DNA of 64,000 nt from Hungatella sp. UBA3048 (lineage in GTDB: Bacteria; Bacillota; Clostridia; Lachnospirales; Lachnospiraceae). A model generated the notes under the pieces. That model ran no database searches and was not told the DNA's origin. It saw only the letters and a list, made by a program, of their open reading frames with translations. Location: the NCBI GenBank assembly GCA_002367105.1, contig DFCS01000012.1, positions 25,238 through 89,237 on the forward strand, written 5' to 3'. Below are positions 15,897-23,110 of the stretch, in pieces. The position numbers and the translations under genes are program-made. The first letter of the stretch is position 1. Every line of letters begins with the position of its first letter.

Positions 15897-16439
15897 CTAT
15901 AGTCCACCACGAAAAATAAGGAACGCTTTTCCGTGAATCTGTTCTTTACTTACCGCGCCATAGTTACGGGAATCCACTGAATCGCTTCGGTGATCTCCCA
16001 TAACGAAATACTGATTTTCAGAAAGTGGGAGCGGATAGCTGACTTTCGTCTTTCCATAAGTCTTTTCATAGATAAACGGTTCCTTTTGCACCTCTCCATT
16101 TACAAGAAAAAGCCCGTTATCATCATCAAATTCCATTACATCACCGGGAATGCCGCAGATACGCTTTACATAATCTTCCCGCCCATGCGCCTTAATAAAA
16201 ACAATATCTCCTCTTTTATATAAATTGGAATGTTTCCAGAATATGATTATGTCTTCATCATAAATAGCCGGCTCCATCGATGTCCCTGATACAACACCAA
16301 TGCCAAACATCATATTAAAAATCAATGCAGCCGCTACCGCAATTACTGCACTTTTTATAATCGTGAACCAGAATGACCGGTTAATATAATCCGTTGCTGC
16401 AGCATGTTTTGGCTGATATTTTTTTCCTGATCTTTCCAT
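15897..16439 (-). CDS. lepB: type I signal peptidase of the pilus locus
   Basis: This is a 180-residue single-pass signal peptidase I with all expected features: an N-terminal membrane segment (SAVIAVAAALIFNMMFG), catalytic Ser in SGTSMEP, catalytic Lys in DYVKRICGIPGD, and the C-terminal box VMGDHRSDSVDSRNYG. It cleaves signal peptides of exported proteins. It is first in the pilus operon, 29 nt upstream of the adhesin gene, so it may mature the pilins. Having an intact copy next to a degenerate paralogue (12090) in the same operon points to specialised roles. Confidence 0.9.
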   Translation of the reverse strand: MERSGKKYQPKHAAATDYINRSFWFTIIKSAVIAVAAALIFNMMFGIGVVSGTSMEPAIYDEDIIIFWKHSNLYKRGDIVFIKAHGREDYVKRICGIPGDVMEFDDDNGLFLVNGEVQKEPFIYEKTYGKTKVSYPLPLSENQYFVMGDHRSDSVDSRNYGAVSKEQIHGKAFLIFRGGL

Positions 16440-16657
16440 GTTTTTGCTTGAACCTGCTTCCTCTTATTCTTTGTAATGCGAGCCTTTATTTCTTTTTCTA
16501 TGCGCTATTTTGATATTTTCCCTGAATTGGGTGATACCAGATCGGAAGCATTCATGTGCATTTCCTAGTAAAGTCCCATATCTATCTCCAATCAGCCGCT
16601 TCGCAGAAAAAGCCAGGGGTTTTATTTTTAATATACTTTTTGTGAAAAAACTATTAT

Positions 16658-16895
16658 AATGTTCCAAAACACAAGTTTCTTGTACTGATTTTCCATTTTA
16701 TAGTTTCCCATGAATTATCAGACACCCCAGATATCACAGATACCGGATCGGCTGTCTTCGCGTACAATTCATCCCCAGGTTTCTCTCCGTTTAGATTAAT
16801 CTTAGATAAGCCAGAAATTTTATTATTTATTATTAATATTTTTCATTTAAAAAGTCTTTTAAAATGTTCCAAAGCTCAAGATTATTGTCCTAAAT
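16658..16895 (-). repeat. paired ~30-bp repeats upstream of the pilus operon
   Basis: Plus-strand copies start at 16658 and 16863, exactly 205 bp apart, and share AATGTTCCAAA then CAAG, TT and TTGT, about 28 of 32 positions. They sit in the long leader of the minus-strand pilus operon. They could be operator sites or a decayed duplication. Otherwise 16440-16990 shows no supported gene. Confidence 0.5.
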
Positions 16896-16991
16896 TTCTT
16901 CATTCTGATATGATTTTGCTTCATCAATTGGACCTCAAGCTCAGCCGTTGATATTTCGCACGATTTGCGAGCTCAACTGGGTCACGACCCA

Positions 16992-17190
16992 TAAAAAATA
17001 GAGGTGCAAAAATACGCACCTCTAAGCCGAGTCACTTAACTATTGAATTCTCTGCAATCACACTCTGATAAGTACCATAGCCCTCTTGAGCGTTCTAAAG
17101 GACATGTCTGCATAGTCTGCGGCTGCCCTCCTTCGTGTCAATACAACGTCCCAAACAGATAGCTGCCTATACTTCTATATTATCTATGTT
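16992..17190 (-). ncRNA. possible small structured RNA ending in a terminator
   Basis: On the minus strand about 170 nt without a convincing ORF ends in a strong hairpin (AGAGGTGC 17000-17007 with GCACCTCT 17016-17023) followed by a U-rich run (complement of 16993-16999). No protein gene on that strand needs this terminator. All three frames give only short peptides. It could be a regulatory RNA or the decayed 3' end of a mobile gene. The 5' end is not defined. I could not match it to a known RNA family by eye. Confidence 0.35.
17000..17023 (-). terminator. rho-independent terminator, minus strand
   Basis: Perfect 8-bp stem AGAGGTGC/GCACCTCT with an 8-nt loop. On the minus strand it is followed by ATTTTTTATG. 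Confidence 0.7.
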
Positions 17191-17218
17191 CAATCTAGTT
17201 CATAGGTTTTTCCTATCC

Positions 17219-17241
17219 TGTTCTTTCAAATCACACTAAAA
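17219..17241 (+). repeat. left 23-bp direct repeat flanking the toxin-antitoxin module
   Basis: The 23-bp copy contains TTTCAAATCACACTAAAA (17224-17241) and matches the copy at 18364-18386 at 22 of 23 positions, in the same orientation. Between them lie the TA pair, an RT fragment and a recombinase fragment. These may be attachment-site or target-site remnants. Confidence 0.65.
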
Positions 17242-17248
17242 ACAATCA

Positions 17249-17277
17249 TTGACATTACAACAAATTTGTTGTAATAT
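17249..17277 (+). promoter_or_regulatory. toxin-antitoxin promoter with palindromic operator
   Basis: A -35 TTGACA (17249-17254) and a -10 TAATAT (17272-17277) are separated by 17 bp. The spacer and first -10 bases form the perfect 20-bp palindrome TTACAACAAATTTGTTGTAA (17255-17274). This is the expected place for autorepression by the XRE-type antitoxin. Confidence 0.75.
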
Positions 17278-17307
17278 GTATATATGATAAGAAAGGGTTT
17301 ACTGAAG

Positions 17308-17637
17308 ATGAATAGAACTTTCAAAGAAGTGCCATCATTTACTATGAAGTGGCAATCGTTAGGATTGACAGACGAAGATTTACGAACGTTGGAAAATGTA
17401 TTATTAAAAGACCCAAAAACTGGAGATGCTATATCTTGAACAGGTGGACTAAGAAAAATACGCATACCGATGGATAATATTGGTAAGCGTGGTGGTGCAA
17501 GAGTTATCTATGTAGACATAGAAATAAAGGAATGTATTTACCTTCTAAACGTATATGCAAAGAATGAACAAACTGACCTATCAGATAAAGAAAAGAAAAT
17601 GTTGAAAAAATTAATTGATGTTTTAAAGGAGGAATAA
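17308..17637 (+). pseudogene. RelE/HigB-like toxin gene with one nonsense codon
   Basis: From ATG 17308 (or in-frame ATG 17284) the frame encodes a RelE/ParE-superfamily toxin: RTFKEVPSFTMKW, then a TGA at 17437-17439, then TGGLRKIRIPM, GARVIYVDIE, CIYLLNVYAKNEQ and LSDKEKKMLKKL to TAA 17635-17637. Relatives carry Gly before TGGLRKIR, so the stop is explained by a single GGA to TGA change. The rest is intact, so inactivation is recent. AAGGAGG at its 3' end serves the antitoxin gene. Toxin-first order matches HigBA-type systems. The broken toxin would no longer need neutralising. Confidence 0.85.
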
Positions 17638-17639
17638 TT

Positions 17640-17963
17640 ATGGGATTCTATGAAGACATCGAAAAAAGTTTATTAGAAGCCATCGAAATGGAAAAAGGCA
17701 ATATTCCTATGGTTCAAAAAGAGAATATGCCAGCTCCTACGTTTGTTGCTTCTGATAAAGAAAAGGAATTGATTGATGAAGTAGTTAATTTAAGAAAAGA
17801 ACAGAATATATCTCAGAACCATTTAGCTAAACTTACAGGAAATAAACAACAGGCAATATCAAGGATAGAAAAGAAAGAAAATAGTCCATCCTTAAAACTA
17901 TTTTACAGTATGGTAAATGCTCTGGGATATGATTTAAAGATTGTAAAACAAGGTACACTATAA
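17640..17963 (+). CDS. HigA-like XRE-family antitoxin
   Basis: A 107-residue protein whose N-terminal part carries toxin-binding features. A helix-turn-helix of the XRE type (about residues 40-95) contains VVNLRKEQNISQNHLAKLTGNKQQAISRIEKKENSPSLKLFYSMVNALGYDL, described here by its ends LRKEQNISQ and LGYDL. AAGGAGG is 7 nt upstream of the ATG, inside the toxin's last codons. It would bind the palindrome in its own promoter and the toxin. The gene is intact while its partner has a stop codon, so it may now act as an orphan repressor or protect against related toxins. Confidence 0.9.
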   Translation: MGFYEDIEKSLLEAIEMEKGNIPMVQKENMPAPTFVASDKEKELIDEVVNLRKEQNISQNHLAKLTGNKQQAISRIEKKENSPSLKLFYSMVNALGYDLKIVKQGTL

Positions 17964-17965
17964 AA

Positions 17966-18022
17966 GTATATATACCAAAAAGTAATGGAAGGAAAAGACC
18001 ATTAGGAATCCCCACGGTGACT
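17966..18022 (+). pseudogene. group II intron reverse-transcriptase fragment
   Basis: About 19 codons read VYIPKSNGRKRPLGIPT, which is the N-terminal RT motif (block 0/1) of group II intron-encoded proteins. No more of the RT follows, so this is a scrap left by insertion and deletion. It begins right after the antitoxin stop codon. Confidence 0.7.
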
Positions 18023-18057
18023 TCATACTACAAACCTCCCAACGATGTTTTGGAATG

Positions 18058-18333
18058 CTACAGTGCCACCCAGGGTGCTGCTTCCTGGCGGGGATCCGGC
18101 CCACAAAAAATGCCGTAGTAGACCTTTCCGGTAGATATACCGAGCAGGCCGGCGGCTTCAGCGACAGAAATACCCTGATGGTTTCTCTGGTATGGGCCGG
18201 AAATAGCTTATTTGTAACGAATCCATCTGACACCGGCATTAGTAAAGCTTTTTCCTTCCGGGGTGGTCAGACCGCCCTGATTTAAATGGTTGGTGATTTC
18301 ATAGTCATCCATCGATGAAGCCAAATTGTTCAT
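18058..18333 (-). pseudogene. serine recombinase C-terminal fragment
   Basis: Reading the minus strand from 18333, one frame gives YEITNHLNQGGLTTPEGK, FTNAGVRWIRYK, a TAA at 18208-18210, then in the same frame HQGISVAEAAGLLGIS and TGKVYYGIF to TAG 18058-18060. This matches the recombinase-domain end and trailing helix-turn-helix of large serine recombinases found in transposons and prophages. The catalytic N-terminus is missing and there is an internal stop. The remainder of 18023-18441 shows no other gene. Confidence 0.65.
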
Positions 18334-18363
18334 TCTGATTACGGCGTATCCATTCCGGAATAT

Positions 18364-18386
18364 TGTTTTTTCAAATCACACTAAAA
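18364..18386 (+). repeat. right 23-bp direct repeat flanking the toxin-antitoxin module
   Basis: This is the partner of the repeat at 17219-17241 (one mismatch, same orientation). It lies just upstream of the recombinase fragment's coding direction. Confidence 0.65.
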
Positions 18387-18397
18387 CACCTCATTCG

Positions 18398-18428
18398 CAG
18401 CCTCCCCGGCGGGGAAGCTGTTTTATTT
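18398..18428 (+). terminator. rho-independent terminator, plus strand
   Basis: The stem CAGCCTCCCC (18398-18407) with GGGGAAGCTG (18411-18420), one mismatch, is followed by TTTTATTTTATA. It would stop transcription coming from the TA module before the convergent gene at 18442. Confidence 0.65.
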
Positions 18429-18441
18429 TATAAATTTCTAA

Positions 18442-18918
18442 CTAGCCTTTATTTTGGCTGCATTTGACCGCATCGATGGCGAGAACCACCATAAGTGCCA
18501 AAAGACTGTCCTGTCCATCGGTCACATCGATCAAGTAGGTATCGGTAAAATGAAAAAGCTGCTTTTCAATCCGGGCCACAACGCTGCCTGTCTGGGAAAG
18601 AATGCTGTAATCCCATTCCAGGAAGCTGCCTTCCACATGCCAGCCATTGCAGTCAACGGAAAAAGAGGGCTTGAAAAAAGTAAAATCCTTGGTGATGGTT
18701 CCCACCGTTTGTCCGCCGATCTGAATGGCAAACCGGGGCAGGAAGGTCAGCACCTGCTCCCTTAAGGTGGCTAAGTGATTGCCGCTGCTATCATAGATTT
18801 CCAGCTTGTGGCCCCATGCGGGTTTACCGCAGACCGTATATACTGCAGCACCATTTTCATCATAAATGTCGTAGCTGTCCAACCAGGAAAAAAAACGCTG
18901 TTTAAACATTAGTTTCAT
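18442..18918 (-). CDS. LURP-one-related (YxjI/Tubby-like) protein
   Basis: The 158-residue protein has the LOR fold: repeated beta hairpins with the family pattern KQRFFSWLDSYDIYDENG, VYTVCGKPAWGHKLEIYD, and SVDCNGWHVEGSF. The C-terminal hydrophobic helix is DSLLALMVVLAIDAV. Members are built like Tubby C-terminal and phospholipid scramblase domains; the bacterial function is not known. Its start overlaps the stop of the nth gene by 4 nt (18915-18918), so it is in one operon with nth and the EndoQ gene. The link to DNA repair is only positional. Confidence 0.85.
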   Translation of the reverse strand: MKLMFKQRFFSWLDSYDIYDENGAAVYTVCGKPAWGHKLEIYDSSGNHLATLREQVLTFLPRFAIQIGGQTVGTITKDFTFFKPSFSVDCNGWHVEGSFLEWDYSILSQTGSVVARIEKQLFHFTDTYLIDVTDGQDSLLALMVVLAIDAVKCSQNKG

Positions 18919-19571
18919 GATATTTTTCTATCTCCTTTTTCGTCCTTATCCATTATCTGCTCACACCATTCCCTTAGCATGCATTCCCCGCACTTTGCCT
19001 TCCTTGCTGTGCAGACTGCCCTGCCATGATAAATCAGTTGAAAATTGATCCGGTTCCAGTGGTCCTTTGGAAGGACTCTTTGCAGCTCAACTTCCACCTC
19101 CGCCGGATTTTTCCCGAAAGCCCATCCCAGACGCTTTGCAATGCGGAATACGTGAGTATCCACCGTGACTCCCGGTATACCATAAGCATCTGCCAGAAAC
19201 AGGGTGGCGGTCTTTCTGCCAACTCCGGCCAAAGTCAGGACCCCATCCATATCCTTTGGCACCTCTCCTCCATATTCCTCTGCGATCTGACTGCAGCACT
19301 TTTTCAAATTCTTTGCCTTATTCTTATAAAGCCCGATGGAGCGTATGGAATCCTCAATTTCCTCCAAAGGGGCTTCTGCCATCTGCTCTACGGTCTGAAA
19401 GCGCTGAAACAGCTGGGGAAGCACATCCTCCACCTGTTTATCAGTGCTTTGGGCGCTGAGCATAATTGCCGCCAGAAGCTGCCAGGGCTGATGATGATAA
19501 AATCCTTCTTTCGTTACTCCGTAAACCTGGTCCAATTTATCAAGGATATTACTTACATTTTTCTTTCTCAT
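18915..19571 (-). CDS. nth: endonuclease III
   Basis: A 218-residue HhH-GPD DNA glycosylase/AP lyase that removes oxidised pyrimidines. The helix-hairpin-helix LTLAGVGRKTA carries the catalytic Lys, VDTHVFRIAKRLGW carries the catalytic Asp, and the C-terminal iron-sulphur cluster ligands are spaced C-x6-C-x2-C-x5-C (CTARKAKCGECMLREWC). Length and order are typical. It lies 23 nt downstream of the EndoQ gene on the same strand, giving a two-enzyme base-damage repair unit with complementary substrates. Confidence 0.97.
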   Translation of the reverse strand: MRKKNVSNILDKLDQVYGVTKEGFYHHQPWQLLAAIMLSAQSTDKQVEDVLPQLFQRFQTVEQMAEAPLEEIEDSIRSIGLYKNKAKNLKKCCSQIAEEYGGEVPKDMDGVLTLAGVGRKTATLFLADAYGIPGVTVDTHVFRIAKRLGWAFGKNPAEVEVELQRVLPKDHWNRINFQLIYHGRAVCTARKAKCGECMLREWCEQIMDKDEKGDRKIS

Positions 19572-19594
19572 TCGTTATTTCCCACCCTTCCATA

Positions 19595-20851
19595 TTAATT
19601 CACTGCCATCTCCTCCGGCTCAAACAGCCTTATCTTACCGTATTCCCCGTCATATCCGGGAGTGCAATGAACCTTTCCCTCCCTTAACCGCCTGATCCCC
19701 TCTGATATCCTATTGCCGGAAGCATGCCTGATATCTTCCAAAGGCAGCTCCCGAAGGATATGAAATTCAGGTCCTAAAACCCTTAACATGGATTCATACT
19801 GGTTCTGGACCTTCTTGCTTGCGGTAGTATATCCCATAGAAGCCGCGATCACTTCAGAAAGAGGGACCAGATTCTCAAACGGCTTCCCTTCGGGAAGAAC
19901 ATAGCCTTCACTGCGGTCAGCCAGCTGCTCAATCCGGTGGGACACACCTGTGGTCAGCTTTCGGCCGCATACCGGGCACTTACCGGAATACTGTTTCGCT
20001 TCTGACGGAGAAAGGCAGAGATTGCATTTCCGGTGGCCATCATAGTGATATTTTCCCTCTTCCGGAAAAAACTCTACGGTCCCCTCTAATCCCTCTCCCT
20101 TTTGTATGGCATTCCACAGCCCAGTATAGGACAAGTCGATATCCAGAAGATTGGCTTCCCTGCCAAGCTTTGAAGGAGAGTGGGCATCAGAGTTGGATAC
20201 AAGCTGAAAACGGTCCAGAGCCGACAAACGCCATATCATAGAAGGATCGGAAGAAAGTCCTGTCTCCAATGCATGCACATAGGGAGTTAAATCCTCAAAG
20301 CACTCCTCGATCGTATCAAAACCGGAAAATGCCCCAAACAACGAAAAATGCGGCGTCCAGATATGTGCCGGGATATAGATAGCCCTGGGGCATAATTCCA
20401 GTGTGATTTCCAGGAGGTCATGACAATCCAGTCCCAATATGGGCCTGCCGTCTGAATGCAGGTTCCCAATAGTCTCCAGCTTTTTAGAAATCAGTTCTGC
20501 CTCCTCAATGCCCGGTAGCAGAATAACGCTGTGAACCTTTCTTACTTTCCCATTTTTCTTATAAATGGAGCTGATTTCCCCGGAGATCACAAACCGGGGA
20601 GTACTGGTTTCCGGTCCGGCACCCTTGTCCATACGGTATTCTTCTTTTAATATGTAAAACCCTTCCTCTGCCGGGATCAGCTTTTCCTTTAATTCCTCAC
20701 GCCATGCCGGATGGGTAAAATCACCGGTCCCCAGGATTCCGATGCCTTTGCGCCTCGCCCATAAGTCCAAATATTCCAGCGAACAATCCTTACTGGTCGC
20801 TCTGGAATAATGGGAATGGATGTGTAAATCTGCTATATACATAAATTTCAC
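19595..20851 (-). CDS. endonuclease Q (PHP-type deaminated-base nuclease)
   Basis: The 418-residue protein starts with a PHP metal site (IADLHIHSHYSR), continues with LGTGDFTHPAW and SNSDAHSPSKLGREAN, and has a zinc ribbon (CNLCLSPSEAKQYSGKCPVCG, described by CNLC...CPVCG). This combination marks EndoQ, which nicks DNA 5' of uracil, hypoxanthine and xanthine in archaea and some Firmicutes. It is encoded directly upstream of nth. In an organism with strong purine metabolism, removal of hypoxanthine and xanthine from DNA may matter; that is inference. Confidence 0.9.
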   Translation of the reverse strand: MKFMYIADLHIHSHYSRATSKDCSLEYLDLWARRKGIGILGTGDFTHPAWREELKEKLIPAEEGFYILKEEYRMDKGAGPETSTPRFVISGEISSIYKKNGKVRKVHSVILLPGIEEAELISKKLETIGNLHSDGRPILGLDCHDLLEITLELCPRAIYIPAHIWTPHFSLFGAFSGFDTIEECFEDLTPYVHALETGLSSDPSMIWRLSALDRFQLVSNSDAHSPSKLGREANLLDIDLSYTGLWNAIQKGEGLEGTVEFFPEEGKYHYDGHRKCNLCLSPSEAKQYSGKCPVCGRKLTTGVSHRIEQLADRSEGYVLPEGKPFENLVPLSEVIAASMGYTTASKKVQNQYESMLRVLGPEFHILRELPLEDIRHASGNRISEGIRRLREGKVHCTPGYDGEYGKIRLFEPEEMAVN

Positions 20852-20865
20852 CTGCTTTTGTCAAC

Positions 20866-21828
20866 TTATGTTTTATTATAGCTTTGTTTTCTATGGGTTG
20901 CAAGAAGCGGGTCATTCCTTTTACCGGCATATTTCTCATAAATTCCCATGGCAAGCTCTGCCATGTCCCTTCTGAATTCCGCCGGTTCCGTCAGTTCAAT
21001 CTGATCACCCATACTTAACAGCCAGCCAAAAAGATTCTCCTTACTGGAAAAATCAAACTCAAACAATAGCTTTCCATCCTCCCGCTCCCTAAAACTGTTC
21101 ATTCCATACTCCTCGATCAGATGCCATTTTATCTCCGGTTCACAAACCGCAGTGATATGAAATTGACTGGGATACGGATTTTCCGGAAAGTACTCGATGG
21201 GAGGTAAGGGAAGCTTTTCATAATGGTCCCCGGTGTCCGAAAGCTCCTGGATCCGGTTTAGCTTGAACATACGGAAATCTTTTCTGTCCCTGCAATATCC
21301 CCACACATACCAGGAGGACCACTGGAATACCAAAAGATATGGGTCAATCGTTCTCACTGTTTCACCGCTTGGAGCATAATAGCAGAATTTTACCGAATGG
21401 CCTGCTTCAATGGATTTCTGGATGAGATCGATCTTAGGGGACAGGGAGGTTTTATACCAGGAGGAAAGGTTGATCATGATGTGGCTTTCCGGAACCTGTA
21501 CCGATGCCTGGTCTGATGACAGTTTTTTCATGAGCTGCTGGTACCGGTTCGTCCCTGCCACGCTGTCTAAGCTTCTAAGTCCGGTCAGTATGGACTGCAT
21601 TTCAAAGGAGGTCAGCACAGTCCGGTCGATCCGGTAGGCCGGCATGATAGATATTCCCCCATTCTGTCCCTGTGAAGTGGTGAGGGGAATCCCTGCCCTT
21701 AGCAGGGCTTCCACATCCCTGTTTATGGTCCGTCTTGAAACCTCAAAGATTTCTGCAAGATAAGATGCCGTTACCTTTTCCTCTTGTAGCAGGATGGATA
21801 AAATTCCAATAAGTCTGTCAATCTTCAT
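20866..21828 (-). CDS. YafY-type HTH/WYL transcriptional regulator
   Basis: I start at ATG 21828 because AAAGGA lies 6 nt upstream; an in-frame extension to 21903 has no site. The 320-residue protein has an N-terminal HTH_11 (LIGILSILLQEEKVTASYLAEIFEVSRRTINRDVEAL), a linker, a WYL domain (PYLLVFQWSSWYVWGYCRDRKDFRMFKLNRI) and a WCX C-terminal extension. WYL regulators often respond to nucleotide or stress ligands. The divergent small gene at 21970 shares its promoter region and is a possible target. The DNA-repair genes lie 14 nt downstream on the same strand and may be co-transcribed. Confidence 0.88.
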   Translation of the reverse strand: MKIDRLIGILSILLQEEKVTASYLAEIFEVSRRTINRDVEALLRAGIPLTTSQGQNGGISIMPAYRIDRTVLTSFEMQSILTGLRSLDSVAGTNRYQQLMKKLSSDQASVQVPESHIMINLSSWYKTSLSPKIDLIQKSIEAGHSVKFCYYAPSGETVRTIDPYLLVFQWSSWYVWGYCRDRKDFRMFKLNRIQELSDTGDHYEKLPLPPIEYFPENPYPSQFHITAVCEPEIKWHLIEEYGMNSFREREDGKLLFEFDFSSKENLFGWLLSMGDQIELTEPAEFRRDMAELAMGIYEKYAGKRNDPLLATHRKQSYNKT

Positions 21829-21969
21829 AGGCGTTCCTTTCTTTGTTGTCCTTATTATATCATGGCAAAAGGTCTCAGAAAAGACCGTTCTTTCCCTCCT
21901 CACTCATTGACTCCCATTTCCATTTATGCTAGGATGTGCCTAATAATCAAGAAAGAAAGGACCTGTTAA

Positions 21970-22197
21970 ATGAACTTAATGAACTTAATGCAGTTAAAGG
22001 AATCCTGGGCTGTTTTTAAAGATAACCACCCCAAATTTCCTCTGTTCCTGAAAGCAGCCTTAAAAAGCTCTCTGAAAGAAGGAAGCGTGGTGGAAATCCA
22101 TATTACGCCGCCGGAAGGAAAAACCCTTACTACGAATTTAAAGCTCAAGGCTTCTGATCTGGAGCTGTTTGAACAATGGAAAGACTCCTTAAAATAA
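21970..22197 (+). CDS. small hypothetical protein, 75 residues
   Basis: Function not recognised. AAAGGA precedes the ATG. The product is soluble, with an amphipathic N-terminal helix (MNLMNLMQLKESWAVFKDN), a central strand pair (GSVVEIHITPPEGKTLTTNLKLKASD) and a final helix. It is divergent from the YafY-type regulator and followed by a terminator hairpin, so it appears to be a real monocistronic gene. Confidence 0.7.
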   Translation: MNLMNLMQLKESWAVFKDNHPKFPLFLKAALKSSLKEGSVVEIHITPPEGKTLTTNLKLKASDLELFEQWKDSLK

Positions 22198-22273
22198 ATT
22201 GGTGATTTTCAGGACTTGCTGAGGAAGTAATTGATCGTACCTTGGCAGCCTATGCGGTTCAAGAGCATACAAT

Positions 22274-22300
22274 AAAGGAATTAGCTATGCTAATTCCTTT
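22274..22300. terminator. bidirectional terminator hairpin
   Basis: A perfect inverted repeat, AAAGGAATTAGC/GCTAATTCCTTT with a 3-nt loop, lies between the convergent genes ending at 22197 (+) and 22350 (-), with A-rich and T-rich flanks. Confidence 0.65.
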
Positions 22301-22349
22301 ATTAATTCTTATGTCAACCATTTTTACCTTGTACGGATCTGCGTTTTAT

Positions 22350-23084
22350 TTAAGTCAGCGGCAGGTTCCAATCCAGCAGATAAGGGTTGTTATCCCTTGT
22401 TTTGATATCTTCATAGATTTCCCGCCGGTCATCTCCGCTTTCATAAGACCAATATTCATACCCTCTTAAGTAACTGTCCATCATCTCATCCCATGATGAA
22501 AATCTTTTCTGAATAATCTGTGCTATTTCAAGTGACTTATCCAGTGCTTCCTGTTCCGTATAGAATCCGGCAATATAATACCAGCCGCACAAGGATGCTG
22601 CGCGACAGTAATCCCAGCCGTCAATGGCCCCTGCTCCGTAATTTAAGTAGTTGTCATACGCGTTTACGAGATAAAAGGCTTCCTCCTCGTCCCCCACAAG
22701 TTCACTAAGATATCTGGCCAGTTCCTCTCGTTCCAGTCCCGAAGCATCGTCCTCTTCCATCACCTGCATCAGCGAAGCATAGTCGGCCCGGTGCCCAGTG
22801 TCAAGCAGCCAGTTTAAGGTTTCGTCCGCACTGGCTCTGTCCGTCACATCCCACCATTCCTCTAATGACGCAAGCTCAAGACGTTTATTGAATTCATTCG
22901 CTTTCATCCCTCCCAGGAGCGAATAATCACCACCGTTAAGCTCTGTTAAAACAGCATAAGTACCATTGACCCAAAGTAGTTCCGGCTGCACTTTTTTCTG
23001 CTGCGCACAACCGGCACTTCCACATAAGAAAAGCCCTATGATACAAAGAAGTAATGTATATTTAATAGATTTTTGTTTATTCAT
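22350..23084 (-). CDS. DUF1266 lipoprotein
   Basis: The 244-residue protein has a lipoprotein signal peptide with lipobox LCGSAGC (Cys near residue 26), so it is anchored outside the membrane. The C-terminal half has the DUF1266 pattern (AIDGWDYCRAASLCGWYYIAGFYTEQEAL and the DSYLRGYEYW segment). Function of the family is unknown. It ends toward a bidirectional terminator and is preceded by the DUF5684 membrane protein on the same strand, 26 nt upstream, so they form an operon. Confidence 0.85.
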   Translation of the reverse strand: MNKQKSIKYTLLLCIIGLFLCGSAGCAQQKKVQPELLWVNGTYAVLTELNGGDYSLLGGMKANEFNKRLELASLEEWWDVTDRASADETLNWLLDTGHRADYASLMQVMEEDDASGLEREELARYLSELVGDEEEAFYLVNAYDNYLNYGAGAIDGWDYCRAASLCGWYYIAGFYTEQEALDKSLEIAQIIQKRFSSWDEMMDSYLRGYEYWSYESGDDRREIYEDIKTRDNNPYLLDWNLPLT

Positions 23085-23110
23085 ATCTTATTTTATCTCG
23101 CGCTTTCCTT

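Noticed and set aside
16464..16667. 67-codon frame upstream of the signal peptidase gene
   Set aside because: No good ribosome site and biased basic composition; it lies in the leader with repeated motifs and looks non-coding.
17226..17465. Minus-strand 79-codon frame over the toxin gene
   Set aside because: It is the antisense of the RelE-like coding frame, which has family motifs and a promoter.
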